Made by a program: the position numbers and the translations under genes. DNA of 58,658 nucleotides from Gammaproteobacteria bacterium (GTDB taxonomy: Bacteria > Pseudomonadota > Gammaproteobacteria > SZUA-229). Below the pieces are notes generated by a model. The model searched no databases, had not been told where the DNA came from, and saw only the letters and a program-made list of their open reading frames with translations. This document shows positions 44,010-54,955 of the stretch, piece after piece. Numbering within the stretch: the first letter of the stretch is position 1; every line of letters starts with the position of its first letter. The stretch spans positions 1-58,658 of the forward strand of contig JAPHQX010000041.1 of assembly GCA_026196035.1 (NCBI GenBank), given 5' to 3'.

Positions 44010-47000
44010 ATGCATTATTTTCGTGGATCCCCCGCGCTTTCTACATTCCGTATTGAAAAGCTACTTAAACAGTTAAATCAACATCTGGAATCTATTGAAG
44101 CTATTCATAGTGAATATGTGCATTTTGCCGATATTGATGGCGAACTAAGTTCTGATCAGCGGCAAACTCTGGACAGATTACTGACTTACGGGCCTGCTTT
44201 TAAGTCTGAGACTATGGACGGCGAGTTATTTCTGGTCACCCCACGGCCCGGGACGATCTCACCCTGGTCATCTAAAGCCACAGACATTGCCCATAACTGT
44301 GGCCTCAATAATATCCTACGTCTGGAACGGGGCGTAGCTTATTATATTCAGTTAAAAGCTAACACACGCTTATCTGATGCTGATACCCGGATCCTCTATT
44401 CATTAATACATGATCGTATGACAGAAATAGTGATGCGAGATTTTAATGAAGCGGGTTGTTTGTTTGCTCATACCAGCCCGGAAAAAGGTCAGCATGTTGA
44501 TATTTTGGCCGGTGGTCGTGACGCCCTGGTCGAAGCCAATCAGACGCTTGGTCTGGCTATGTCTGACGATGAGATCGATTATCTGTTTGAATATTTTACT
44601 TCAGCCGATCGTAACCCCCGAGATGCAGAATTAATGATGTTTGCTCAGGCCAACTCCGAGCATTGTCGTCATAAAATATTCAATGCCGACTGGATTATTG
44701 ATGGTAAGGCTCAGGATATATCCCTGTTTGGCATGATTCGGAATACTTATAACAAATCACCTGACAACATTCTGAGTGCCTATCATGATAATTCTTCCGT
44801 CATTAATGGTTCTCAGGCAGGGCGTTTTTTTCCTGATGTTGAAACCGGCGAATATAGCTATCATCAGGAAGAAATGCCCATTCTGATGAAGGTTGAAACC
44901 CACAATCATCCCACTGCCATATCACCTTTCCCTGGAGCAGCCACAGGCTCTGGTGGTGAAATTCGTGATGAAGGTGCTACCGGTCGTGGCTCAAAACCTA
45001 AAGTAGGTTTAAGCGGATTTTCAGTTTCTAATTTAAAAATCCCTGATTTTGTTCAGGCCTGGGAGACGGATCATGGTAAACCTGATCGTATTGTCTCTGC
45101 ACTTGAAATCATGACTGAAGGCCCTCTGGGGGCTGCTGCATTTAATAATGAATTTGGTCGACCGAATATCGCGGGTTATTTTCGTACTTTTGAAGAAAAA
45201 GTGCCGGCTCATGAAGGTGAAGAAATTCGTGGCTACCATAAACCGATTATGCTGGCCGGGGGTTACGGCAATATACGTAAGCAACACATAGACATGATAC
45301 CCATGCCAGTTGGCACTTCAATTGTAGTGCTCGGTGGACCTGCCATGCTGATTGGTTTAGGGGGTGGCGCTGCCTCATCTATGACCAGTGGTAGCAGCGC
45401 AGAAGACCTGGATTTTGCCTCTGTACAACGGGGCAACCCTGAAATGGAACGTCGTTGCCAGGAAGTCATTGATCGCTGCTGGGCACAGGATGAGGCTAAT
45501 CCTATTGTCTGGATTCATGATGTGGGCGCCGGTGGTTTATCCAATGCCTTACCTGAGCTGGTCAATGATGGTGGTCGTGGTGCTGAGTTTGAATTGCGTG
45601 AAGTACATATCGATGAACCGGGTATGACGCCGATGGAAATCTGGAGTAATGAATCTCAGGAACGTTATGTACTGGCCATCGATACCAGTAAGCTGGAGGC
45701 ATTTAAAACCTTATGTGAGCGTGAGCGTTGTCCTTATGCGGTACTGGGTCAGACGACAGAAGCCATGGATTTAAAAGTCCATGATAATCATTTTGATGAT
45801 TATCCGGTTGATATGCCACTGGATGTTCTGTTAGGTAAACCACCTAAAATGTTACGTGATGTTCACCATGTAACCATTAAACAAAAACCATTTAATAGCA
45901 CTGAAATAAATTTAGATGATGCGGTAAACCGTGTTTTAAGATTACCTACGGTCGCCAATAAAACCTTCCTGATTACCATAGGTGACCGATCGGTCACCGG
46001 GCAAATTGTTCGTGATCAAATGGTCGGGCCATGGCAGGTGCCGGTAGCCGATGTTGCGGTGACGACCAGTTCATTTGATGTGTATTCAGGTGAAGCTATG
46101 GCCATGGGTGAAAGAACACCCGTCGCATTACTTGATGCAGCGGCATCAGGACGAATGGCGGTTGCAGAGTCCATTACCAATATTGCGGCCAGTTATATAG
46201 AGAAACTATCTGATATTAAATTATCAGCAAACTGGATGGCACCGGCTGGTCATCCGGGTGAAGATGCGCTTTTATTTGATACCGTTAAAGCGGTGGGAAT
46301 GGAGTTATGCCCGGAGCTGGGCATAGCGATTCCTGTCGGTAAAGATTCTATGTCAATGAAAACGGTCTGGGAGCAGGATGGTTCACCACGATCAGTTACT
46401 GCACCATTATCCTTAATAATATCTGCATTTGCACCCGTGATGGATGTTAGAAAAACCCTAACCCCACAGTTACGCACAGATTGCGGTGATACTTCATTGT
46501 TATTAATTGATCTTGGTCTGAGAAAAAATAGACTGGGTGGTTCTGCAATCGCACAGGTTTATAAACAGATTGGTACAACACCCGCAGATCTTGATAATGC
46601 TGATTTACTGGTTAAGTTTTTTAATACCATTCAATTGCTCAATAAACAGGACAAGTTACTGGCCTATCATGATCGTTCAGATGGCGGCCTGTTGGTTACT
46701 ATGTGTGAAATGGCATTTGCTGGACATACTGGTATAAATGTCCAGATCGATGGCCTCGGCGATGATCTGATAAAAATTCTGTTTAATGAAGAGCTGGGTG
46801 CTGTAATTCAAATTAAATCATCGGATACCGATTATGTTATTAGTCAGTTCATCGATGCGGGCCTTGCCGATGCTTGTCATCTGTTAGGCAAATTAAATAA
46901 TGAAGATAGCATTAATATTCAACGTAATACCGAGGAAGTATTTTCAAGATCAAGAACCGAATTACAACGTATCTGGTCGGAAACTACTTTTCAGATGCAA

Positions 47001-47897
47001 TCACTGCGCGATAATCCTGAGTGTGCGCAACAGGAATTTGATGCATTACTTAATGAGAAAGACCCTGGTATCAACATAAATCTGACTTTTGATATCAATG
47101 AAAATATCTCAGCACCTTATATTAATAAAGGTGAATTACCCGCAATGGCTATCCTGCGCGAGCAGGGCGTTAATGGACAGATAGAAATGGCGGCAGCATT
47201 CGATAGAGCAGGTTTTAAATCTATTGATGTTCATATGAGTGATATTTTATCAGGACGCATTTCTTTAAAAGATTTCAAAGGCATGGTTGCCTGTGGTGGT
47301 TTTTCATACGGTGATGTTTTGGGTGCCGGTGAAGGCTGGGCAAAAACAATTCTGTTTAATTCAAAAGCCCGTGATGAATTCGAAAACTTCTTTAATCGTG
47401 AAGATAGTTTTAGTCTGGGTGTATGTAATGGCTGTCAGATGATGGCCAATCTTAAAGGTCTAATACCGGGCGCTGAAAACTGGCCACATTTTGTACGCAA
47501 TAACTCTGAACAGTTCGAAGCCCGATTTAGTCTGGTAGAAATCATGGATTCGCCATCGATTATGTTAAGAAACATGGCTGGTTCACGTATGCCTATTGCC
47601 GTAGCACATGGAGAGGGCCTGGCTGAATTTAAAACAACAGAGCAAATTGCAAATAGTCATTCTACATTACGTTATTTAAATAATCTTGCTGAAGCAACAG
47701 AAGTCTATCCATTTAACCCTAATGGGTCCCCTCAGGGATTAACCGGTTTTACAACCACTGATGGTCGGGCAACGATTATGATGCCACATCCGGAAAGAGT
47801 ATTTCGATCTGTACAAAATTCCTGGCATCCAGATGACTGGCAGGAAGATAGCCCATGGATGAGAATGTTTAGAAATGCACGAGTCTGGGTCGATTAA
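44010..47897 (+). CDS. purL: Phosphoribosylformylglycinamidine synthase (single-chain PurL)
   Basis: 1295 aa; [40 protein letters not shown]-terminal GATase [30 protein letters not shown]. Confidence 0.98.
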   Translation: MHYFRGSPALSTFRIEKLLKQLNQHLESIEAIHSEYVHFADIDGELSSDQRQTLDRLLTYGPAFKSETMDGELFLVTPRPGTISPWSSKATDIAHNCGLNNILRLERGVAYYIQLKANTRLSDADTRILYSLIHDRMTEIVMRDFNEAGCLFAHTSPEKGQHVDILAGGRDALVEANQTLGLAMSDDEIDYLFEYFTSADRNPRDAELMMFAQANSEHCRHKIFNADWIIDGKAQDISLFGMIRNTYNKSPDNILSAYHDNSSVINGSQAGRFFPDVETGEYSYHQEEMPILMKVETHNHPTAISPFPGAATGSGGEIRDEGATGRGSKPKVGLSGFSVSNLKIPDFVQAWETDHGKPDRIVSALEIMTEGPLGAAAFNNEFGRPNIAGYFRTFEEKVPAHEGEEIRGYHKPIMLAGGYGNIRKQHIDMIPMPVGTSIVVLGGPAMLIGLGGGAASSMTSGSSAEDLDFASVQRGNPEMERRCQEVIDRCWAQDEANPIVWIHDVGAGGLSNALPELVNDGGRGAEFELREVHIDEPGMTPMEIWSNESQERYVLAIDTSKLEAFKTLCERERCPYAVLGQTTEAMDLKVHDNHFDDYPVDMPLDVLLGKPPKMLRDVHHVTIKQKPFNSTEINLDDAVNRVLRLPTVANKTFLITIGDRSVTGQIVRDQMVGPWQVPVADVAVTTSSFDVYSGEAMAMGERTPVALLDAAASGRMAVAESITNIAASYIEKLSDIKLSANWMAPAGHPGEDALLFDTVKAVGMELCPELGIAIPVGKDSMSMKTVWEQDGSPRSVTAPLSLIISAFAPVMDVRKTLTPQLRTDCGDTSLLLIDLGLRKNRLGGSAIAQVYKQIGTTPADLDNADLLVKFFNTIQLLNKQDKLLAYHDRSDGGLLVTMCEMAFAGHTGINVQIDGLGDDLIKILFNEELGAVIQIKSSDTDYVISQFIDAGLADACHLLGKLNNEDSINIQRNTEEVFSRSRTELQRIWSETTFQMQSLRDNPECAQQEFDALLNEKDPGININLTFDINENISAPYINKGELPAMAILREQGVNGQIEMAAAFDRAGFKSIDVHMSDILSGRISLKDFKGMVACGGFSYGDVLGAGEGWAKTILFNSKARDEFENFFNREDSFSLGVCNGCQMMANLKGLIPGAENWPHFVRNNSEQFEARFSLVEIMDSPSIMLRNMAGSRMPIAVAHGEGLAEFKTTEQIANSHSTLRYLNNLAEATEVYPFNPNGSPQGLTGFTTTDGRATIMMPHPERVFRSVQNSWHPDDWQEDSPWMRMFRNARVWVD

Positions 47898-47925
47898 TGA
47901 TTGGGGACAAAAATAACATGCATAG

Positions 47926-48192
47926 CAAGATGGGAGCTATATTGCTTTTGGTACGTCATTACGTAAATGCGTAGTTTCATCAATAGAAGCTCACATTAAT
48001 GATGCCTTAAATCAAAATGTTCTTGAGTTGGGTTTCGGACGATTTTTCCCTGGAAAAAACTGGTTCAACGTGCCGGTGGTGTCTGGATCGGATTATCAAC
48101 CTCTGGAAAGATATGCGTCATATCCTAAGTTATACAGTGAGTGGGATGTAGAAATTGAAAATTATGACGCTGATCAGCGTGGAAAAAATTAA
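47926..48192 (+). pseudogene. Remnant of a probable methyltransferase-like ORF without start codon
   Basis: Open frame after TAG at 47923: QDGSYIAFGTSLRKCVVSSIEAHINDALNQNVLELGFGRFFPGKNWFNVPVVSGSDYQPLERYASYPKLYSEWDVEIENYDADQRGKN*; VLELGFGRF resembles a SAM-binding motif I. Confidence 0.4.
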
Positions 48193-48304
48193 AGACCAGC
48201 CAATCTGGGTATTTGTTATAACTGCCGAGAAAAAATAATTAAATTACGGTCACATGCTTCAAACGGGTGATTTAAGTACTGTGTGTATTTAAATCCTAAT
48301 AAAT

Positions 48305-48356
48305 GGAACCTGATAAATAAATTATGGTCTTTAAATAAACTCATACATCAGGTTCC
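48305..48356 (+). promoter_or_regulatory. 10-bp inverted repeat in the msrP leader
   Basis: GGAACCTGAT (48305-48314) and ATCAGGTTCC (48347-48356), perfect complement, 6 nt before ATG at 48362. Confidence 0.5.
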
Positions 48357-48361
48357 TCCCC

Positions 48362-49321
48362 ATGCCCATTATCATTAAGTCGTCAAGCGATATAAAACCT
48401 TCAGAAATTACTTCAGAGTCTGACTATCATAATCGTCGACAGTTTATTAAAAAGTCTGCTGTTCTTCTTGGCGCTGCATGGGCAGGACGTATAGCCATGC
48501 CTGCTAATGCAAAAGGCAGTGATTTTCCTGATGCCATTCATGGGCGGCATACTACGGAGGAACCGATCAATAGTTTTGAAGAAATTACGACTTATAACAA
48601 TTTCTATGAGTTTGGTACCAGTAAATCAGACCCTGCTAATAATGCTGTTGATTTCAATCCACATCCCTGGTCAATTGCAGTAGAAGGCGAGGTTGCTAAA
48701 CCAGGAATATTCAATCTTGAAGATTTTATCAAGCCTTATCAACTGGAAGAACGCACTTATCGCTTCCGATGCGTAGAAGGCTGGTCTATGGTGATTCCAT
48801 GGGTCGGCTTCTCCCTTGCGGATATGATTAAACACTTTGAGCCAACGTCCCGTGCCAAATATATTGAGTTCACAACACTCTATGATCCGGAACGTATGCC
48901 GGGTCAGAAAAGACGTGTGCTGCACTGGCCATACACCGAAGGGCTGAGAATAGATGAAGCAATGAATCCCTTATCACTCATGGCCGTCGGCCTGTATGGT
49001 AAAACCATGCCTAATCAGAATGGTGCACCCATCAGACTGGTTGTGCCCTGGAAATACGGTTTCAAGAGCATTAAGTCCATTGTTAAAATTCGATTTACTG
49101 AAACAGAACCCGTATGCACCTGGAATAAAACAGCGCCAGCGGAATATGGTTTTTACTCAAATGTTAACCCGAATGTTGATCACCCCAGATGGAGTCAGGG
49201 GACCGAACGTCGAATAGGCGCCCCATTCTGGCAACCTAAGATAAAAACCCGTTTATTTAATGGCTATGCTGACCAGGTAGCTAGCCTGTATACAGGTATG
49301 GACTTAAGTAAATATTTTTAA
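48362..49321 (+). CDS. msrP: Protein-methionine-sulfoxide reductase catalytic subunit MsrP (YedY)
   Basis: Tat motif [42 protein letters not shown]; followed by msrQ. Confidence 0.96.
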   Translation: MPIIIKSSSDIKPSEITSESDYHNRRQFIKKSAVLLGAAWAGRIAMPANAKGSDFPDAIHGRHTTEEPINSFEEITTYNNFYEFGTSKSDPANNAVDFNPHPWSIAVEGEVAKPGIFNLEDFIKPYQLEERTYRFRCVEGWSMVIPWVGFSLADMIKHFEPTSRAKYIEFTTLYDPERMPGQKRRVLHWPYTEGLRIDEAMNPLSLMAVGLYGKTMPNQNGAPIRLVVPWKYGFKSIKSIVKIRFTETEPVCTWNKTAPAEYGFYSNVNPNVDHPRWSQGTERRIGAPFWQPKIKTRLFNGYADQVASLYTGMDLSKYF

Positions 49322-49325
49322 TCAC

Positions 49326-49895
49326 ATGAAATACTGGCGTTTTATTGTTTTCAGTCTTTGCCTGATCCCGTTTTTGCTGACCTTATATGGTGCCTTTAAT
49401 AATGCACTAGGTGTAAATCCAGTTGAAACCATGAACCGGAGAATGGGGGACTGGGCATTATATTTTTTATTGATAACTTTATCCGTTACGCCCTTAAAGC
49501 AGCTATTTGGCTGGTTTAAATTATTACAGTTCAGACGAATGCTCGGTTTATATGCGTTTTTCTATGCCTGTGTACATTTTTTAACCTTCATCTGGTTTGA
49601 TCATTATTTTAACTGGCTCGAAATAATAGAAGATATTATCAAAAGACCCTTCATTACGATTGGCTTTATATCCCTTGTTTTACTATTTCCATTAGCTTTG
49701 ACTTCAAATAAATTCATGATAAAAAAGCTAAAAAAGAACTGGTTACGGTTACACCAGTCTATTTATTTAATTGCAATCCTGGTCATTATCCATTTTTTCT
49801 GGATGGTTAAGGCCGATTATTACCAACCTCTAATATTCGCTATAATACTGGGTCTGTTACTGGGTTACAGGTTATTAAAGCTATATAAAAAATAA
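49326..49895 (+). CDS. msrQ: Heme-binding membrane subunit MsrQ (YedZ)
   Basis: Multi-TM; RMGDWALYFLLITLSVTPLKQLFGWFKLLQFRRMLGLYAFFYACVHFLTFIWFD. Confidence 0.95.
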   Translation: MKYWRFIVFSLCLIPFLLTLYGAFNNALGVNPVETMNRRMGDWALYFLLITLSVTPLKQLFGWFKLLQFRRMLGLYAFFYACVHFLTFIWFDHYFNWLEIIEDIIKRPFITIGFISLVLLFPLALTSNKFMIKKLKKNWLRLHQSIYLIAILVIIHFFWMVKADYYQPLIFAIILGLLLGYRLLKLYKK

Positions 49896-50077
49896 AAAAT
49901 TATGACATTAGGCAATAAACTGATATTATTAGACTTTCAAAATAATAAACCCTTAATAAATATAATAAAAAACGGTTTTATCAATAGTACTTCTATACGG
50001 ATTTAAAATTCAGCGGAATATCCTGTAACTGATAATTAAAGTTAAAACATATTTTTTGTTTAAGAGGTAGTTTCCGA

Positions 50078-51829
50078 ATGTCTATATCAAGACGTGAGTT
50101 TTTACAGTTAATGAGCCTGGCCGGTGCTTCAGGTTTATTGCCCGGTTCAGTTTTTGCGATGAATCGCAAACCTTCAGATTTGTATGAAATACCAAAGTTC
50201 GGAAATGTTTCACTGATGCATTTTACCGATTGTCATGCACAACTCTTACCCATTTATTTTCGCGAACCTAATGTCAACATTGGACTCGGTGATGCCTATG
50301 GTAAACCTCCTCATATTGTTGGAAATAATTTTCTGAAACATTTTGAGATTCCTGCTAATAGCATTCAGGCTCATGCCTTTACCTATCTCAATTTTGATGA
50401 GGCATCCAGACAGTATGGAAAAGTCGGTGGCTTTGCTCATCTGGCGAGTCTGGTTAAAAAAGTGCGTGCAGAACGGGGCGAAAACAATTGTCTATTACTT
50501 GATGGTGGAGACACCTGGCAAGGTTCGGCTACCGCACTATGGACACGAGGGCAGGATATGGTAGGTGCCTGTAATCAGTTAGGTGTTGACCTGATGACAG
50601 GGCACTGGGAATTTACTTACAAAGATAAAGAAGTACTTAAGAATATTGAAGCCTTCAAAGGCGAGTTTCTTGCACAGAATGTTACTGTAAAAGAAGAAGC
50701 GCTATTTGGTGGTGCCCCTGCATTTGATGAAGATACCGGCCATGCTTTTAAGCCTTACAGTATTAAAACAATAGGTGGTGCCCGAGTTGCGGTTATTGGT
50801 CAGGCATTCCCCTATACACCTATCGCCAATCCAGGTCGTTTTATTCCTGACTGGAGTTTCGGGATTAACGATTCTGCAATGCAGAAAATTGTTGATAAAA
50901 TTCGTGATACAGAAAAACCGGATATTGTTGTCGTGCTTTCCCATAATGGCATGGACGTAGACCTTAAGATGGCATCACGTGTGACAGGTATCGATGTTAT
51001 TTTTGGCGGTCATACTCATGATGCAATGCCCAGGCCTTCACTTGTAAAAAACAAAGCAGGTAAAACACTGGTTACTAATTCTGGCTCTAATGGTAAATAT
51101 CTTGCAGTCATGGATTTCGATGTGCGTGGCGGGAAGATTCGTGACTATCGCTACCGGTTACTTCCTGTGTTTTCAAATATGCTAGAAGCCGATGCAGAAA
51201 TGCAAACGTACATAGATAAAGTACGAAAACCTTATCTTGATACGCTAACTGAAAAACTGGGTACAGCTGATGAGATACTTTATCGTCGTGGAAACTTTAA
51301 CGGGACTTTTGATCAGGTCATCTGTGATGCTTTAAGAGCTGAAAGTGATGCACAAATTTCTTTATCGCCGGGTTTCCGTTGGGGCACCAGTGTTTTACCA
51401 GGCCAACCCATTACTATGGAACATGTAATGGATCAAACGGCAACCACATATCCTGAAACCTATGTTCGAGAGATGAAAGGTGAGGATATTAAAAATATTC
51501 TTGAAGATGTTTGTGACAACCTGTTTAACAAAGACCCCTATTATCAGCAGGGAGGGGATATGGTTCGTCTCGGCGGTATGGACTATGTGCTTGATCCAAA
51601 TAAAACCTTTGGTAAGCGTATCAGTGATATGACTCTGGATAACGGAAAAAAAATCGATGCCAATAAAACATATAAAGTTGCAGGCTGGGCAACTGTGAAT
51701 TCACAGGCAGAGGGAAGACCCATCTGGGATGTAACCGCTGATTACATTCGCTCTAATAGTCAGCTGAAAATTAAAAAGCTGAATACACCCAGGTTAGTCA
51801 ATGTAAAAGGCAATCCCGGGATTGGTTAA
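50078..51829 (+). CDS. soxB: Thiosulfohydrolase SoxB
   Basis: Tat signal SRREFLQLMSLAGASG; LMHFTDCHAQLLPIYFREPNVNIG; LLLDGGDTWQGSATALWTRGQDMV; VIFGGHTHDAMP; metallophosphoesterase/5'-nucleotidase fold. Confidence 0.93.
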   Translation: MSISRREFLQLMSLAGASGLLPGSVFAMNRKPSDLYEIPKFGNVSLMHFTDCHAQLLPIYFREPNVNIGLGDAYGKPPHIVGNNFLKHFEIPANSIQAHAFTYLNFDEASRQYGKVGGFAHLASLVKKVRAERGENNCLLLDGGDTWQGSATALWTRGQDMVGACNQLGVDLMTGHWEFTYKDKEVLKNIEAFKGEFLAQNVTVKEEALFGGAPAFDEDTGHAFKPYSIKTIGGARVAVIGQAFPYTPIANPGRFIPDWSFGINDSAMQKIVDKIRDTEKPDIVVVLSHNGMDVDLKMASRVTGIDVIFGGHTHDAMPRPSLVKNKAGKTLVTNSGSNGKYLAVMDFDVRGGKIRDYRYRLLPVFSNMLEADAEMQTYIDKVRKPYLDTLTEKLGTADEILYRRGNFNGTFDQVICDALRAESDAQISLSPGFRWGTSVLPGQPITMEHVMDQTATTYPETYVREMKGEDIKNILEDVCDNLFNKDPYYQQGGDMVRLGGMDYVLDPNKTFGKRISDMTLDNGKKIDANKTYKVAGWATVNSQAEGRPIWDVTADYIRSNSQLKIKKLNTPRLVNVKGNPGIG

Positions 51830-51851
51830 TAAGATGTTAACCTATGATTAA

Positions 51852-51880
51852 TAAAAAGCCCCTTGAAGGGGCTTTTTATT
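51852..51880 (+). terminator. Rho-independent terminator after soxB
   Basis: AAAAAGCCCCTTGAAGGGGCTTTTTATT. Confidence 0.92.
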
Positions 51881-52015
51881 ATAAAATAATTTAAAATATA
51901 ATTATTTAGTAGTTTAATCTTGATCTGAGGAAACCATTCAAAGCTTCGGGTATGGCCTGGCAACATTTGTATAAAGCGAGTCTCTTTAGCAACCTTTAAG
52001 ACTATTGCTTGATAT

Positions 52016-52209
52016 AAAAGAAAACGCAAATGAACGCAAGCAACGCAAATTAAGATTTATTATTTTATGCTCATCCTGAGCATAGGTAAATAAACTGTTA
52101 CCTGATGTTTAAGATCCTCCTACTGCATTCAGAATGACAAGTAACTATTAACATGAATTTATTATTTGTATAAATTTGCGTTTATTAGCGTTCATTTGCG
52201 TTTTCTTTT
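52016..52209. repeat. MITE-like intergenic element with about 37-bp terminal inverted repeats and internal hairpins
   Basis: Left arm AAAAGAAAACGCAAATGAACGCAAGCAACGCAAATT (52016-52051); right arm AAATTTGCGTTTATTAGCGTTCATTTGCGTTTTCTTTT (52172-52209) is its near-perfect reverse complement, with 22 nt identical at the outer ends. Confidence 0.8.
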
Positions 52210-52280
52210 GAGATTTTCTATTTCTGCAATGGTTGAATTTAAATCTTACCAACTGTCAGATTAAATCTGCTCCAGTATCG

Positions 52281-53159
52281 CTAATCAATGTATCTTTTTA
52301 GAATGTCTTTATAGTTATCTATACGACGGTCTCTCAAATAAGGCCAGACACGTCTTACTTTTTCAGTTTGATTAAAATCAATGTCCGCATAAATTATTTC
52401 CGCTTTATCATTGCTCGCCTGACTGATGACTTCACCCTGTGGTCCAGCAATAAAACTATTTCCCCAGAAATTAATACCTGTAGATGAATCCGCTGCTTCT
52501 ACTTCAAACCCCGTACGATTACACGAAGCCATATACAGCCCATTACTCACCGCATGACTACGTTGAATGGTTATCCAGGCATTTAGCTGACGTTGCTGCT
52601 CTGCATCATCATCGTTTAAATCCCAGCCAATAGCTGTCGGGTAGAGAAGAATATCAGCCCCTTTTAAGGCCATAATTCTTGCCGCTTCCGGGTACCATTG
52701 ATCCCAGCAAATCAGTACACCCAGTTTACCTATGGATGTTGTAATTGGCTCAAACCCCAGATCACCAGGCGTAAAATAATATTTTTCATAAAAGCCCGGG
52801 TCATCGGGTATATGCATCTTTCGATACTTTCCCGCAATACTGCCATCAGTATCAAGAACCACAGCCGTGTTGTGATACAGACCTTTGGCTCTTTTTTCAA
52901 ATAATGAAGTTACAATCACCAGATTATATTGTTTGGCAAGTTGACTATAATGTTCAGTACTCGAACCTGGAATGGTTTCTGCCAGGTCAAAATTATCAGT
53001 GACTTCCTGCTGACAGAAGTAAACACTGTTGTGGAGTTCCTGAAGCAGAATAAGATTAGCACCAGCCTGGGCAGCAACTTCTATCTGCTTGCTGATGAGA
53101 TTAATATTTTCAGCGATATCGAGCTGACATTTATGTTGTATTAGGGCTAATTTAATCAT
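52281..53159 (-). CDS. aguB: N-carbamoylputrescine amidase
   Basis: KLALIQHKCQLDIAENINL; KYRKMHIPDDPGFYEKYYFTPGDLGF; LGVLICWDQWYPEAARIMAL; start trimmed to 53159. Confidence 0.95.
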   Translation of the reverse strand: MIKLALIQHKCQLDIAENINLISKQIEVAAQAGANLILLQELHNSVYFCQQEVTDNFDLAETIPGSSTEHYSQLAKQYNLVIVTSLFEKRAKGLYHNTAVVLDTDGSIAGKYRKMHIPDDPGFYEKYYFTPGDLGFEPITTSIGKLGVLICWDQWYPEAARIMALKGADILLYPTAIGWDLNDDDAEQQRQLNAWITIQRSHAVSNGLYMASCNRTGFEVEAADSSTGINFWGNSFIAGPQGEVISQASNDKAEIIYADIDFNQTEKVRRVWPYLRDRRIDNYKDILKRYID

Positions 53160-54196
53160 TCTACCAGTGCACCAGCGGGTAGTTGCATAGTCAGACAATG
53201 AAGGCTGCCATACTGTTTAATTATCGGCAAGCAATTAATGCCAATCACTTCTCTGTCTGTAAATATAGCTGAAAGTTTTTCTAAAATTAATTCATCCTGA
53301 GGATCATTATAAACAGGTACCAGTACAGCCTTGTTAATAATTAGAAAGTTAGCATAGGTCGCAGGTAGTCTATTACCATCATCATAAATAGCATCAGGAA
53401 GGGGCAGGTCTATTAAATGATAAGCGTCACCCTTTGTATTCTTCATTTCCCTGAGTTCAGCCTCCATTGCTTTTAAAGCCGGGTAATGTTCATCGTCAGG
53501 CTTGCAACTACAGTAAGCAATGGTCGTTTGATTACAAAATCGGGCTAAGGTATCAATATGACTATCAGTATCATCACCCGCCAGGTGACCATGCTTTAAC
53601 CAGAGAATATTTTCAGTGCCAAAATATTGTTGTAATTTTTTATTCCAGGTCTCAATGGAAAAGTCCGGGTTGCGACTGGCCGATAATAAACAGTTTTCTG
53701 TGGTTAATAATGAGCCATTACCATCGGTTTCAATGCTGCCACCTTCGAGAACAAATGGAACATCTACAAGCTCGCTGGAAAAAATCGATGTCGTGGCCAG
53801 TGTCTGATTAATAGCATTATCAAAACTCGATTTATATTTATTTCCCCAGCCATTAAACTGAAAATTCAGTAACCTTAATCCATTTGCACTATTTACAGTA
53901 ATCGGTCCATGATCACGTGCCCAGCTATCATCTGACCGGGCAATGGAAAACTGACATTGTGAAATTATTTCATCTGAATTAATTACTGACTTTATATGTT
54001 GCTGATGTGAAATATCCTGACAGACAATCAGAACTTTTTCCCGGCTACTAATTTCTTTTACTAGTTCTTTATAAACAAGCTCTACATCAGTAAGATTACT
54101 TGCCCAGTCCGTATTTTTATGCGGCCATGTCAGCATGACAGCAGACTGAGCTGCCCATTCAGGCAATAATGTATATTTAGAATTAATATTTGACAT
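53156..54196 (-). CDS. aguA: Agmatine deiminase
   Basis: LLPEWAAQSAVMLTWPHKNTDWA; DDSWARDHGPITV; FVLEGGSIETDGNGSLLTTENCLL; LKHGHLAGDDTDSHIDTLARF. Confidence 0.95.
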   Translation of the reverse strand: MSNINSKYTLLPEWAAQSAVMLTWPHKNTDWASNLTDVELVYKELVKEISSREKVLIVCQDISHQQHIKSVINSDEIISQCQFSIARSDDSWARDHGPITVNSANGLRLLNFQFNGWGNKYKSSFDNAINQTLATTSIFSSELVDVPFVLEGGSIETDGNGSLLTTENCLLSASRNPDFSIETWNKKLQQYFGTENILWLKHGHLAGDDTDSHIDTLARFCNQTTIAYCSCKPDDEHYPALKAMEAELREMKNTKGDAYHLIDLPLPDAIYDDGNRLPATYANFLIINKAVLVPVYNDPQDELILEKLSAIFTDREVIGINCLPIIKQYGSLHCLTMQLPAGALVE

Positions 54197-54200
54197 AGCA

Positions 54201-54905
54201 ATGAATTATACCAGTGGATTAACAGAAGCGCGTCTAATTAAACGTTACAAACGTTTTCTAACTGATGTACGTCTGAATGATGGAAATACAATGACAGTCC
54301 ATTGTGCGAATACCGGTGCCATGACCGGTTGCCAGCCTGAAAACGCCCGTGTCTGGCTAACCAAATCAACTAATCTAAAACGTAAGTATCCCTATAGCTG
54401 GGAACTGGTAGAACTGGAAGATAAAGCACTGGCCTGTATTAACACAGGCCTGACCAACAAAATTGCGAAACAGGCCATTGATGAAAATTTAATCTCTGAA
54501 CTGGAAGGTTATTCCAGCTGTCGAACAGAAGTCGTTTATGGTGATGAGAAGAGTCGAATCGATCTGTTATTAACAAAAAATAATGAGTTCTGCTACGTAG
54601 AAGTCAAACATGTCACCCTGAAAATTGCTAATCGACTGGCTGCTTTTCCTGATGCAGTGACTAAACGGGGACAAAAACATCTACGTGAGTTAATATCTCA
54701 GGTTAAGCAGGGGCATAGAGCTGTGATGCTGTTCATTGTTATGCGGACAGATATTGATACTATGGTGCCCGCAGATAGCATTGATCCTGAATACGGCCAG
54801 TTATTAAGACAGGCAGTTGATATAGGTGTTGAAGTGATTGCCTATAGAACCAGCATCAATCTGCAATCCATTAAAATAGATACAGCAATACCCGTAGAAT
54901 TATAA
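54201..54905 (+). CDS. sfsA: Sugar fermentation stimulation protein SfsA
   Basis: RFLTDVRLNDGNTMTVHCANTGAMTGCQPENARVWLTKS; RIDLLLTKNNEFCYVEVKHVTL. Confidence 0.95.
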   Translation: MNYTSGLTEARLIKRYKRFLTDVRLNDGNTMTVHCANTGAMTGCQPENARVWLTKSTNLKRKYPYSWELVELEDKALACINTGLTNKIAKQAIDENLISELEGYSSCRTEVVYGDEKSRIDLLLTKNNEFCYVEVKHVTLKIANRLAAFPDAVTKRGQKHLRELISQVKQGHRAVMLFIVMRTDIDTMVPADSIDPEYGQLLRQAVDIGVEVIAYRTSINLQSIKIDTAIPVEL

Positions 54906-54955
54906 ATAATACCCAGAATAACTATTATATTAATTGTGTGCTTTAATTTAACACC

